Source: Nitrospirales bacterium (GTDB lineage Bacteria; Nitrospirota; Nitrospiria; Nitrospirales; UBA8639). From it: DNA of 63,947 bases. Below the pieces are notes generated by a model. The model did no database searches. It had not been told where the DNA came from and saw only the letters and a program-made list of their open reading frames with translations. The stretch lies in the NCBI GenBank assembly GCA_021604105.1, contig BQIW01000013.1, forward strand, positions 1 to 63,947. Reading direction: 5' to 3'. Made by a program: the position numbers and the translations under genes. Each line of letters opens with the position of its first letter. Position 1 is the first letter of the stretch. Below, in pieces: positions 55,158-63,537 of this stretch.

Positions 55158-55916
55158 ATGAGCCTCCATCCGCCGCGCCATTGGATTTCCGTTGTCATTC
55201 CTATAAAAGATGAGCGGGAAAACATCCCGCTATTGGCGAGTCAATTACTCAAGTTTTTTGAGTCAAGGCCTGAAAGTGGCTCTGCTGCCTTTGAACTCGT
55301 CTTTGTGGATGATGGGAGTGTGGACGGGAGTGGGCCGTTGCTGGATCAGGTAGCCGTCCAGTTTTCTGCGATACGCGTCATCCATTTAGACCGGAATCAC
55401 GGGCAAACGGCGGCATTCGATGCGGGTTTCCGGGAGGCGAGAGGAGAACTCGTGGCCACCATGGATGGTGATTTGCAATATGATCCGAATGACTTTGCTA
55501 ACCTTCTTCCATTCGTGGGTCGGTATGATTTAGTGTGTGGGCGACGACAAGCCAGACATGACAATCTGGTCCGTCGATGGTCCTCAAAAATTGCCAATCA
55601 GGTTCGCAATTGGGCGGTGCATGACGGTATATCAGATACCGGCTGTTCCATGAAGGTCTTTAAGCAGGCTGTGGTCAAACGACTTCCTCCATTTAAAAAC
55701 ATGCACCGGTTTTTTCCGGCCCTGGCACAAATGTATGGGTTTACGGTGACTGAAATCCCCGTCCAGCATTTTCCAAGGGCCCATGGGACATCAAAATACG
55801 GAATTGGCAACAGGCTGTTTGCCGGCCTGTATGATCTCTTCGCAGTCAGATGGATGCAAAAACGCTGTTTGAACTACACCATGAAGGATAGCCATCCCGA
55901 AAAATCCGAACCGTAG
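55158..55916 (+). CDS. Family 2 glycosyltransferase (polyprenyl-phosphate sugar transferase-like)
   Basis: The 252-residue GT-A enzyme has ISVVIPIKDERENIP, the nucleotide-sugar aspartates in FVDDGSVDGS and ATMDGDLQYDPNDF, and GRRQARHDNLVRRWSSKIAN near the acceptor site. It lacks the two C-terminal membrane segments of many ArnC/GtrB proteins. It likely loads a sugar on undecaprenyl phosphate. The next two genes (LAB_N and GT39) form with it a recurrent lipid or envelope glycosylation set. A TAGCAT hexamer (55002-55007) upstream may belong to its promoter. Confidence 0.88.
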   Translation: MSLHPPRHWISVVIPIKDERENIPLLASQLLKFFESRPESGSAAFELVFVDDGSVDGSGPLLDQVAVQFSAIRVIHLDRNHGQTAAFDAGFREARGELVATMDGDLQYDPNDFANLLPFVGRYDLVCGRRQARHDNLVRRWSSKIANQVRNWAVHDGISDTGCSMKVFKQAVVKRLPPFKNMHRFFPALAQMYGFTVTEIPVQHFPRAHGTSKYGIGNRLFAGLYDLFAVRWMQKRCLNYTMKDSHPEKSEP

Positions 55917-56037
55917 CATTCTTGAAGTGACCATCTGCTGAAAACGATTGACCTACCACAAACCTTAAACCTCTAATGCACCTGGAGGGATCTGAATTCA
56001 TGGACCCCTTTTGGCAATGCATTCCCTGTTGCTGACG

Positions 56038-56352
56038 ATGTTCGAATCCTTCACGCACGCTTTCCTGGCTATGTCGTCTGAGGAACTCCTCTGGATCGGA
56101 TTCGGGTTTTTGGGGCAGGGCATCTTTTTCTCACGCTGGTTGGTGCAATGGGTGGTGTCCGAACGCAATGAAGAAAGCCAAATTCCCATGTCGTTTTGGT
56201 ATATGAGTTTGGTCGGGAGTGTGATTGTGCTCACCTATGCCATTCATATCGCCGACCTGGTGTTTATGGCCGGCCAAAGTGTCGGCACTGTGGTATATGT
56301 CCGCAATATCATGCTGCTCCATCAGGCCAATAAGCGAGTCATGAGTGGATAG
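56038..56352 (+). CDS. LAB_N (lipid-A-disaccharide synthase N-terminal-like) membrane protein
   Basis: The 104-residue protein has three membrane segments and the LAB_N signature GQGIFFSRWLVQWVVSERNEESQIPMSFW. In other genomes such stand-alone domains pair with GT2 and GT39 enzymes and are thought to help move or present glycolipids. ATG 56038 is used; a TTG at 56011 is in frame. Its end overlaps the GT39 start by eight bases. Confidence 0.88.
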   Translation: MFESFTHAFLAMSSEELLWIGFGFLGQGIFFSRWLVQWVVSERNEESQIPMSFWYMSLVGSVIVLTYAIHIADLVFMAGQSVGTVVYVRNIMLLHQANKRVMSG

Positions 56353-58084
56353 CCCTCACCCTCCAGCACTCTTTCCGTCCTCTCTCCGTTCTTCCATCAC
56401 GCAATCTCCTCTTTTTCAAGTGGTATGTGTGCTGCTCCTGGCTACCTGGCTTTTGGGCGTAGATGGTGGATGGGTCTCTGGCCCGGATCTGGGCGCGCTG
56501 GGACTGACGGATCGGGATGAGGGGAGCAATGCCGAAGCGGCACGGGAAATGCTGGAGACCGGTGATTGGATTTCTCCCACTCTCAACTATGAACCTCGTT
56601 ATGCCAAACCGGCCTTTGTGTATTGGCTCATCAGCGGGTCGTATTCCCTGTTTGGCGTCAATGAATTTGCCGCGCGGTTGCCTTCGGCATTGTCCGGTCT
56701 CTGCCTGCTGTTGCTCCAGTACGTGTTTGTCCAAAGGTGGGCTGGCCCCACGGTGGCCCTGTTCGCTTCATGTATGTTGCTGCTGAATTTGGAGTTTTTG
56801 GGCATCAACCGCATGGTGCTGACTGATCCGGAACTGGTCGTGTTCACCACATTGGCCGGTTATAGCTTTTGGCACGCGCTCCACCATGACCGGACCAAGC
56901 GATGGCTTTTTGTCATATTTTACCTGGCCATGGGATGTGGCATGTTGGTCAAAGGGCCCGTGGGCATTATCATTCCGCTGGTGGGCGTGATCCCGTATCT
57001 CACCCTCACGCGCCAATGGGGAATCTTCTGGCAACGGGGCTTTCCCCTTGTCGGAATCGTTTTGGTCACCGCCGTGGCCGCTCCCTGGTATGTAATGATG
57101 TTTCAAATACATGGGGAAGCATACTGGGCTGCGGCGCAGGCCAATACCACCGGCCGGTTCATGAATCCCATGGAAGGCCATGGGGGAACGCTCTTGTTTT
57201 ATGTGCCGGTATTATTGGTGGGATTTTTTCCATGGAGTGCTTGTCTCCCTTCCGTGTTGTATCACACGTTCAAACGCTCAAAAGCATTCTGGCAGGGACA
57301 AGGCCTTGCCACGCAAGAGCAACATTTAGAGTGGTTCCTGAGCCTCTGGGTGGTGGGGTTGTTTGCGTTCTTTACGTTCTCGGCCACGCGGTTACCCCAT
57401 TATATCTATCCGGCGTTTCCAGCGGCAGCCATGCTGGTGGCCCTGTGGTGGAAACGTTTTCTAACAGAAGGAGAGCCAGTTGGACTGACCGCTTCCGCTC
57501 GAGTCCTCATTGGGGTGGGCTACCTCTTGGGTATCGCGATGATGTTTGTGCCGGCGGTCTTTCAATTGTTCATTAAGCCAATTGCCAAAGAATTCCCGGC
57601 TGCGGTCCAGGTGGACCTGGCGTGGCTTCCGTCGCTGGTAGGCCTCGTCATAGTAATAGGAACCATGCTCATGCGGCAGTGCATGCGATCTGAGACCAAG
57701 CGCCATCTGGCCTTTTGGGTGGGATGCGGGATGATGCTGATCTTTACCGTATTGGTCGCGCGAGGGGGGCTCTCGATCTACCACCAGTATTTCATCGGAC
57801 CACCGCAGGAATTAGCCGTCATCGCCGGCTACAACTTAGGCCCGGATGACCGATTGATTCAATTCGGCCGGAAGCGCCCATCGCTCAGTTTTTATGCCAA
57901 ACGCAAAGTATACTTTCTTGGGGTGAACGACGAAGAGCTCCCCCAACACCTCGCGGCTCCCGGCCGAAAAATGGCTATCATTCAAACTCAGCTTCGAGGA
58001 CAACTTCCCGAGGCCATGGCCCATTGGGAGGTCGTTCTGGATCACGGCGGTTTTTCTCTCCTCACCAACGAACCCTTGCTGTAA
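56345..58084 (+). CDS. ArnT-like family 39 glycosyltransferase
   Basis: The 579-residue polytopic enzyme has the GT39/PMT first-loop acidic motif DRDEGSNAEAAREM near 55-68 and the KPAFVYWL block near 95, with about 11-12 membrane segments. A soluble C-terminal part (about 490-579) follows. ArnT-type enzymes move a sugar from undecaprenyl phosphate to lipid A or other envelope acceptors in the periplasm. The start is GTG at 56345, overlapping the LAB_N gene, so they are coupled. The sugar is unknown. Confidence 0.9.
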   Translation: MDSPHPPALFPSSLRSSITQSPLFQVVCVLLLATWLLGVDGGWVSGPDLGALGLTDRDEGSNAEAAREMLETGDWISPTLNYEPRYAKPAFVYWLISGSYSLFGVNEFAARLPSALSGLCLLLLQYVFVQRWAGPTVALFASCMLLLNLEFLGINRMVLTDPELVVFTTLAGYSFWHALHHDRTKRWLFVIFYLAMGCGMLVKGPVGIIIPLVGVIPYLTLTRQWGIFWQRGFPLVGIVLVTAVAAPWYVMMFQIHGEAYWAAAQANTTGRFMNPMEGHGGTLLFYVPVLLVGFFPWSACLPSVLYHTFKRSKAFWQGQGLATQEQHLEWFLSLWVVGLFAFFTFSATRLPHYIYPAFPAAAMLVALWWKRFLTEGEPVGLTASARVLIGVGYLLGIAMMFVPAVFQLFIKPIAKEFPAAVQVDLAWLPSLVGLVIVIGTMLMRQCMRSETKRHLAFWVGCGMMLIFTVLVARGGLSIYHQYFIGPPQELAVIAGYNLGPDDRLIQFGRKRPSLSFYAKRKVYFLGVNDEELPQHLAAPGRKMAIIQTQLRGQLPEAMAHWEVVLDHGGFSLLTNEPLL

Positions 58085-58183
58085 AAGCCGTAAGGGAATG
58101 GTGGGAGTCTCCGGACTATCGACTTGGGCAAGTAGCCTGCGCACTGGTCAGGTGGGTTCAGGGCCAAATGATCCCAAGAAACC

Positions 58184-58402
58184 TATTGGGTCTGTTGAAA
58201 AAAGCCGCCAGCGGCGTTCTCGCCATTTTCCCGTGCTCACGTACTACGCGTACGCTCCGCGCGTAAAAACGTTTGCGGCCTTGCTGGACGGACCCTTCGG
58301 GAAGACTCAGGGCATGCTTTTTTGAACCGACCCGTAGCCTTTGATGAGGAATCTCATCCTGCGCAAATTTGCCCTTGAACATCCTTATTATTCAACACTC
58401 CC
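58184..58402. repeat. Dispersed repeat B, copy 1 (219 bp)
   Basis: An inverted, shorter copy lies at 63538-63719. Shared blocks include TATTGGGTCTGTTGAAAAAA, GCCGCCAGCGGCGTTCTCGC, and GCGCAAATTTGCCC near the right end. Copy 1 carries two insertions relative to copy 2 (about 26 and 12 bases). It fills most of the 327-base gap between the GT39 gene and the redoxin gene. It has no coding potential. Together with copy 2 it brackets the accessory segment. Confidence 0.85.
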
Positions 58403-58411
58403 CTATTCTGT

Positions 58412-58954
58412 TTATCTGATTGCACAGGAGTCATCTGCACACGAATGCTTCGACAAATGCTCGGGTGTTGCCGGGAGTTCGGCGGAGGATGTTGCGTGCT
58501 CCCGCAATAATCCAAGTTCCACTCCGAGAAGAAGATCGTCATGCATCCCGAAGACCTGTTGGTGCAGTCCGCCCTGTGCGTCAATCAACACCGTGGTTGG
58601 AGTTCCCCCCATCCCATACGCCCGCATGGTTCGGGGAAGCGGATCGCCATCCGGCCCTGGCTGGTCGACCGCAACGGGAAAACGAATGCGGTATTCATGC
58701 AGAAACGCGCGAAGCGACGACGACCCCATGGCCTCGTGGTGTTCGAACACCGTATGTAACCCGATGACCCGCACGTCGGGAAAGAGCTTGGCAACGCGCT
58801 GGGCCTGTGGCAGGCCATGCGACACGCAACCGGGGCAAAGCATCTGAAATGCGTGAAGCAGCACGACTTGTCCCCGAAGTCCGGACAGGCTGAGGGGCTC
58901 TGGAGTATTGAACCAGTCTGTGGTCTGCCATTCTGGAGCGAGTTGGATTGCCAT
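58412..58954 (-). CDS. Redoxin (peroxiredoxin/thioredoxin-like) family protein
   Basis: The 180-residue protein has a thioredoxin fold with CPGC in FQMLCPGCVSHGLPQA (near residue 42), GLHTVFEHHEAM, and the cis-proline region GGTPTTVLID. It resembles AhpC/TSA-type redoxins that reduce peroxides or disulfides. A C-terminal tail has two extra cysteines (SCADDSCAIR). ATG 58954 is chosen, with AAGGAGA eight bases upstream; the frame opens at 58999. It is divergent from an HxlR-type regulator 106 bases away, which probably controls it. Confidence 0.85.
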   Translation of the reverse strand: MAIQLAPEWQTTDWFNTPEPLSLSGLRGQVVLLHAFQMLCPGCVSHGLPQAQRVAKLFPDVRVIGLHTVFEHHEAMGSSSLRAFLHEYRIRFPVAVDQPGPDGDPLPRTMRAYGMGGTPTTVLIDAQGGLHQQVFGMHDDLLLGVELGLLREHATSSAELPATPEHLSKHSCADDSCAIR

Positions 58955-59060
58955 CAAATCTCTCCTTAGGTGATAGATGGTTGAGTAGTGGTCTTTCATG
59001 GAAGATACTAACCCTGCAGGAATCTCTCAAGAAGGCACTTTTTGGTAAGGGGGTGAGTGA

Positions 59061-59519
59061 ATGGTTCAAGATGATCCGTCGATGGAGATAGAGTCAGAGT
59101 CCCAGGATGGCACAAAAATTCCTGTGGCCTCGATGGTGGAGAGTATTGTCGGCTGTAAGTGGTCGGTCCGCTTACTCCAGCTTTGTGCCGAGGGGCACAA
59201 TCGCCCAGGTATGGTGCTCCGGGCCTGTCCAGGTCTGTCGGCCAAAGTCATGAATGAGCGATGGCGAAAGATGATCCGTTTCGGCATCATGCGTCGTAGG
59301 GTGTTTGGACAAAAGCCTCCGGTTGAAGTGGAATATCAATTGACTCCGTTCGGCCGTCGGTTTTTGAAAATTCTTGATGAAGTGCGCCGGCTGCAGGAGG
59401 CTGTGGATGTTGGGGGCATCTCGAAATCAAAACAGTCCAGCAAAAAAGAAAAATCGAGTGCTCCCAAAAAGTCTCCCAAAAAGGTGAACCGTCCCTCCGC
59501 GCCTGCTACACCTAAATAA
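59061..59519 (+). CDS. HxlR-family winged-helix regulator
   Basis: The 152-residue protein has the HxlR winged helix (CKWSVRLLQLCAEG, LSAKVMNERWRKMIRFGIMRRRVFG, VEYQLTPFGRRFLKIL). The C-terminal 30 residues are a Lys/Ser/Pro-rich tail. HxlR regulators sense aldehydes, quinones or oxidants, often through cysteines; here C32, C42 and C56 are candidates. The divergent redoxin gene is the likely target (inference). AAGGGGG lies before the ATG. Confidence 0.88.
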   Translation: MVQDDPSMEIESESQDGTKIPVASMVESIVGCKWSVRLLQLCAEGHNRPGMVLRACPGLSAKVMNERWRKMIRFGIMRRRVFGQKPPVEVEYQLTPFGRRFLKILDEVRRLQEAVDVGGISKSKQSSKKEKSSAPKKSPKKVNRPSAPATPK

Positions 59520-59826
59520 TACTAATGAAGCATTCACGATTATATCCCTCCATGTCGAGTGATATCGGGAATTCTCTTCCATCGATTTGTGGATGAAGGA
59601 AGGGAGGACAATATTCGGCCCGACTGCTGATTCCATTTTTTAACCCGCCGTCCGTTTTCTCTCATGATGATCCGGTACTCAATAAGTTCAGTGTAGAACA
59701 GGCATGATTTATCTTGACATATTTCGTCGATTGACGAAAAATTGCTGTACGTCATTCTGCAATTAAGGGGTTATTGTGATTTCAATTAATTTCTATCCAT
59801 GCTTTCCTGTGTTTTCATTTGGGGTG
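59520..59826. other. Non-coding spacer after the HxlR gene
   Basis: This A/T-rich stretch has no credible gene. It contains TTTCGTC-GATT-GACGAAA (59722-59739), a perfect 7-bp inverted repeat just after a TTGACA hexamer (59714-59719); this could be an operator, but no -10 follows at proper spacing. The folded repeat begins at 59827. Confidence 0.4.
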
Positions 59827-59991
59827 AGGTCCTTTTGTTTCGGCAAAAGGACCCAAAACCATTGACGCCCCGTCCGGCTTCATCGGATGGGACGGACGCA
59901 AGCCACGGAAGGGCGGACCAACTCGCTGCACTCAAACAAGGCCCGCCCATGATAAGAGCGTCAGCCCCTGGAGCCGGGCGGCAGGCGTCGG
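59827..59991. repeat. 165-bp folded dispersed repeat, copy 2
   Basis: It has the same length and orientation as the copy at 18310-18474; the left 52 bases are identical and the ends match. The outer stems are kept: GACGCC/GGCGTC and CGTCCGGC with GCCGGGCG, where a change gives a G-U pair. The 11-bp stem of copy 1 is partly broken. The rest of the region to 60216 shows no gene. As with copy 1, an A/T-rich orphan gene follows. Confidence 0.85.
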
Positions 59992-60216
59992 CCAAATCGG
60001 GAGAGGAAGGCGTATGAGGGGTTGGGTGCAATCTATGTTGCAATGGGGAATGTGCTCTAGGTGGTCGCGGGCAACCAATTGGAGAAAAAGATGTTCTTCG
60101 TCCGAGGCAGATTAGTCTTTGGATGGCTTAGCAGGGCAACAAGTCAACAAAAGTCTCCATAGTATGCGGATCCGTCCAATCAGTGTTATGCAGAAACCAA
60201 TAACTGAGGGCACTAA

Positions 60217-61017
60217 ATGTCTTGTCCAAGAATATTCGTAAGCTCTACATATTATGACCTCAAACATGTTAGGGAGATAATTCGTAAATTCATTGAAGAT
60301 CTCGGTTTTGAACCAGTTTTATCTGAGTTCTCAGATATTTTTTACCAACCAGGCGATACAGTTCAAAACTCCTGTCTGGGAGAAATTTCAAACTGTGATA
60401 TTTTTGTGCTAATAGTTGGAAAAAGGTATGGTTCATGTTTTCCAGGAGATACTTTATCGATAACCCATAAAGAATATATTGAAGCACAAAATCAATCGAT
60501 TCCCATATATTCCTTTGTTGATTTGGACGTCTTGCATGATTTCGAATTTCATAATAGGAATACCGGCTCAGCCAAATGTGAGTATAGGGTTGTAGATGAT
60601 GTTAAGGTTTTCGATCTCATCACGGACATTCAGAAGGCATCAACTAACAATGCGTTAATATCATTTACTTCAATCGCAGATATTCTTAATCACTTGAAGA
60701 AGCAGTGGGCAAGTCTATTAAAGAACTATCTGCAAGATGAATTATTGAAAGTGAGCAGGCAAAAACCAAAAGAGAAGAGTCATGAAAACTTTGCAGAATT
60801 CGAAAAGAAATTGAAGGATTTTATTGGCATTACAAACTTAACCCAAGCAACAGTAAACCAGGCTAATTCATTTATTGAACTTGTTAAATTATTAGGTGGA
60901 TCAATAGTTGATCTTGTCACTGATTATAAAATAACGGTTAATGGAAGCACCACAAACGTGGGTAAAGAAGTAGTTAGAATTTTTGATAGCGAGCTGGTAG
61001 CTATTAAAACCGAGTAA
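60217..61017 (+). CDS. DUF4062-domain protein
   Basis: The 266-residue protein begins with the DUF4062 block PRIFVSSTYYDLKHVR, then FSDIFYQPGDTVQNSCLGEISNCDIFVLIVGKRYG and SITHKEYIEA. DUF4062 is a TIR-like fold often found at the N-terminus of STAND/NLR-like proteins. Here it stands without an NTPase and is followed by a helical region (about 155-225) and a short C-terminal part. The gene is clearly more A/T-rich than its surroundings. A 59-residue zinc-ribbon ORF follows after 19 bases. A signalling or defence role is inferred only. Confidence 0.82.
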   Translation: MSCPRIFVSSTYYDLKHVREIIRKFIEDLGFEPVLSEFSDIFYQPGDTVQNSCLGEISNCDIFVLIVGKRYGSCFPGDTLSITHKEYIEAQNQSIPIYSFVDLDVLHDFEFHNRNTGSAKCEYRVVDDVKVFDLITDIQKASTNNALISFTSIADILNHLKKQWASLLKNYLQDELLKVSRQKPKEKSHENFAEFEKKLKDFIGITNLTQATVNQANSFIELVKLLGGSIVDLVTDYKITVNGSTTNVGKEVVRIFDSELVAIKTE

Positions 61018-61036
61018 ACACGAGGAATTTAATGGT

Positions 61037-61216
61037 ATGGCTGAGACACTAATTGTTTGCCCTAACTGCAAAAAAATATTTAAATCTCCAATTTCATTTG
61101 GTGATAGAAAATCATTTGAAAGTGCTATGTTGGCTGGAAATACTGTTAATTGTCCACAATGTAGACAAAGGGTGTTCTGTAACAAAGAAAATATGATTTT
61201 TAAAGAAGATAAATAG
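61037..61216 (+). CDS. Small zinc-ribbon protein paired with the DUF4062 gene
   Basis: This 59-residue ORF has two CxxC knuckles: CPNC near residues 8-11 and CPQC near 39-42, the pattern of a zinc ribbon, plus an extra cysteine at 48. GAGGAA lies about nine bases before the ATG, and the start is 19 bases after the DUF4062 stop. It shares the low GC of that gene. It probably binds zinc and works with the DUF4062 protein; function unknown. Confidence 0.7.
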   Translation: MAETLIVCPNCKKIFKSPISFGDRKSFESAMLAGNTVNCPQCRQRVFCNKENMIFKEDK

Positions 61217-61379
61217 ACTTATGACAGAACACTCCGTCCTGCCAGAATCAGTGAAGTAGTATTCATGAGTGGGGAAATATCGTTCCCAACCAACATGTAG
61301 GGCTTACTCTCGATAGACAAACAAAAAGCGTGATCGTTTTACAGGATTTTAGGTGTGTGCCTGCGATCGAAGTTGGTAT

Positions 61380-62117
61380 TTAAAGAATAGGAGCCCATTT
61401 CTTCGAACTCGCCCTACTGTCACCTTTGGTTTGGATTGGGGCAAATTCCAGGAAGTATTGGCGGGGGAGGAAGGTGTGTTCTTTGGTTAAGGTAAAGCCG
61501 GCTTGTTCCATGTCCTTGATCACTTGTTCTTTTGAGACAAGGTGTTGTTTGGAGAAGCCGAGTGTGCCGGACCGCGCATCGTTGTAGTAGTCGATGATGA
61601 CCACACGTCCGTTTGGCTTGAGCGCAGGCTTGGTGTTGGCCAGATAGTCGATCTGGTCTTCCAAGTGATGATAGACATCGCACAAGAATACGATGTCGGC
61701 GTTGTTCCCGGAAAAGATGGGACCTTCTTTTCCCGCCAGAATAAAACGGACTCTGTCGGCAAGCCCACGTTTTTCCACCTGCCGTTTGTTGTACTTCAAC
61801 ATTTTCTGTTCGACATCGATGGCGATGACCTGCCCATTGTCCCCCACGGCTTTTGCCAGTCGGCGCGTGAAATAACCCGAGCCTGCCCCGATATCGATCA
61901 CCATCATGCCAGGCGCGAGATTTAAGGCCTCAATGACTTTTTCGGGTTGTTGGTGCTGATCACGTTCCGGGCGTTCAAGAGCATGAATGTATCTGTTGAT
62001 ATCCCATGTTTTCTGCGCGCAACTTGCGGTAAGGCTTGCGAGAATAGCAAGAAACAGGAGGTAGAACATCGTTGGCCTTTTGGACGGGTGTACTGGAGGT
62101 GTCGATCGTTCGTTCAT
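61380..62117 (-). CDS. Exported SAM-dependent methyltransferase
   Basis: The 245-residue protein has an N-terminal hydrophobic segment (FYLLFLAILASLTASC, near 18-33) that is either a signal peptide, a membrane anchor or an imperfect lipobox, followed by a class I methyltransferase: VIDIGAGSGYFTRRLA (motif I), AIDVE, and FLCDVYHHLED. Related exported methyltransferases are known, but their substrates are not. ATG 62117 is chosen because AAGGA precedes it; the frame is open to 62138. Confidence 0.85.
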   Translation of the reverse strand: MNERSTPPVHPSKRPTMFYLLFLAILASLTASCAQKTWDINRYIHALERPERDQHQQPEKVIEALNLAPGMMVIDIGAGSGYFTRRLAKAVGDNGQVIAIDVEQKMLKYNKRQVEKRGLADRVRFILAGKEGPIFSGNNADIVFLCDVYHHLEDQIDYLANTKPALKPNGRVVIIDYYNDARSGTLGFSKQHLVSKEQVIKDMEQAGFTLTKEHTFLPRQYFLEFAPIQTKGDSRASSKKWAPIL

Positions 62118-62138
62118 ATTTATCATCCTTGCATTCAT

Positions 62139-63053
62139 GCCTGATTTTTTGGATAGGGGGAAACGGCAAATAATCTACTTTTATAACGATTGAGGAGACG
62201 AGTTTCAAGTAAAAGATGAAGCAATGAGCTTGAGAGAAAGTGTCAAAATCCAATGATCTGAGTCCACCCCATAGATGAAAGTGATTGAGGAAATCCCCTA
62301 TCTGCCAGATGGTCACCGTCACCAGACTTGCTCCTGGAAACACCGCACTTCCCGGTGTAGTTGCTGAACCAAGACTCATAAGCAGGCCACGGCTATTGAG
62401 GGGGGAACGTCTGTGAGACAGGTTCCCTTCGTGGGACAGTTCATGTATCTCCCAGAGTCTAAAGTCCTAAGCCAACCCCTATAGCTGTTAGTCCAAGGAA
62501 AAGTGAGAAGGACGGCGCTGATTCGAGTTCAAGGTGTGGAACACGGATCCATAACAGACCAAAGGCCATTCCCAAGGAGGAAGATTCTGAGAGAGGGGTT
62601 GCATATAGACCTTCTTCATTTGTTTAAAAGATGGATAGTGGCCATCTTGGAACAATTTCCACCAGCAGCCCGCCAGGAGCATCTGTAGGAATATGTAAAT
62701 ACATTCAACGGTTAAGCTAATGAGGCGTTCCTCTTCGCACTCGACATGCCCGATCAGCCGGACAATTCAAAAAAACCCAAAAATGGCTTTCAAGGGTTTT
62801 TGACAGTTACGTCTTTGCAAACGAGGTTTAGGATGAAATGAATACCATTAATTTTCTACCTGCTGGAGCCTCAACTTTTATCGCTTTTCGGGAAGGAGGC
62901 ATACACAAAGCATTCATCCTCTTCCTTAATTTTAACCTAGCGACACCGTTTTTCATTAGTGAGTGTTGAGAAGAGGAACATGAAGAGTGAGGATCCGGGA
63001 ATTGTATGGGTATTTCCAATCTTCTTTAAATATAAACTTGCTCAGGAGGCATT
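62139..63053. other. Long region without an intact gene
   Basis: The 915 bases before the small secreted protein hold no convincing intact gene. On the minus strand, 62459-62704 reads as a broken small gene, and 62240-62379 shows short protein-like stretches in shifting frames (for example ASLVTVTIW, faintly like ASLITGIIW in the partial gene at the window end). It may contain degraded copies of membrane-protein genes. The rest is A/T-rich. Confidence 0.4.
62459..62704 (-). pseudogene. Possible small membrane-protein gene broken by an in-frame TAA
   Basis: From an ATG at 62704 one frame reads 26 codons (TDAPGGLLVEIVPRWPLSIF), one TAA, then 54 more protein-like codons ending with a hydrophobic segment (SLFLGLTAIGVGLGL) and TAG. 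Both halves look coding and share a frame. It is either a nonsense pseudogene or chance. I do not recognise a family and see no good ribosome-binding site. Confidence 0.25.
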
Positions 63054-63401
63054 ATGAAAAACGTGATGAAAAATAAATCTCTCGTAATTTTGGGAAGTTT
63101 GGCCGGAATATGCTTATTAGGGACTGTCGCCTTTGCCAATCCATCCATGGTACCGGAACATCCCGGTTACCCGATGAAAGAATCGAAAAGTCCGGTGAGT
63201 GGTGTGTCCACGGCCAATGACCCGGGGCGAGAAAATTTGTATGGCCAAAATGCCTTAAACGCTGCGACTAAAGAATACACTCAAGATATGAAAACCCGTC
63301 GGTCCGGTGTAATGGAAGCCAACGAGTCAGAGAGTCAGAACCAGATGGGTGGACGGAATCAAATGAAGGGTCACAATCAGATGGGTGACCAGAAACAATA
63401 A
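63054..63401 (+). CDS. Small secreted protein with polar repeat tail
   Basis: The 115-residue protein has a Sec signal peptide (MKNVMKNKS basic region, hydrophobic to about 27, cleavage after AFA near 28). The mature part is polar and probably disordered, ending in repeats of Q-M-G/K-x-x-N (QMGGRNQMKGHNQMGDQKQ). Family unknown to me. AGGAGG lies seven bases before the ATG, so it is a real gene. Two adjacent hairpins follow its stop. Confidence 0.72.
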   Translation: MKNVMKNKSLVILGSLAGICLLGTVAFANPSMVPEHPGYPMKESKSPVSGVSTANDPGRENLYGQNALNAATKEYTQDMKTRRSGVMEANESESQNQMGGRNQMKGHNQMGDQKQ

Positions 63402-63437
63402 AGAGCCGCATAGAACGCGGGAATCACAGAGAGAATA

Positions 63438-63495
63438 AACCAGAGACTCGACCTATGACTCTGGTTCCGAGGAGGACTGACAAGGTCCTCCTCGG
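63438..63495. other. Two abutting perfect hairpins
   Basis: Hairpin 1: AACCAGAG (63438-63445) with CTCTGGTT (63459-63466), 13-base loop. Hairpin 2: CCGAGGAGGAC (63467-63477) with GTCCTCCTCGG (63485-63495), 7-base loop. They touch without a gap, 37 bases after the secreted-protein stop. No T tract follows, so they are not ordinary terminators; they may protect the mRNA 3' end or be part of a mobile element. Confidence 0.75.
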
Positions 63496-63537
63496 TAGGG
63501 AAGGTCATGCGGTTGATTGAAGAAAAGATTCCAATAT

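Noticed and set aside
58341-58847. 168-codon plus-strand frame rich in Ser, Cys and Arg
   Set aside because: It is antisense to the redoxin gene and starts inside repeat B; composition is typical of a shadow frame.
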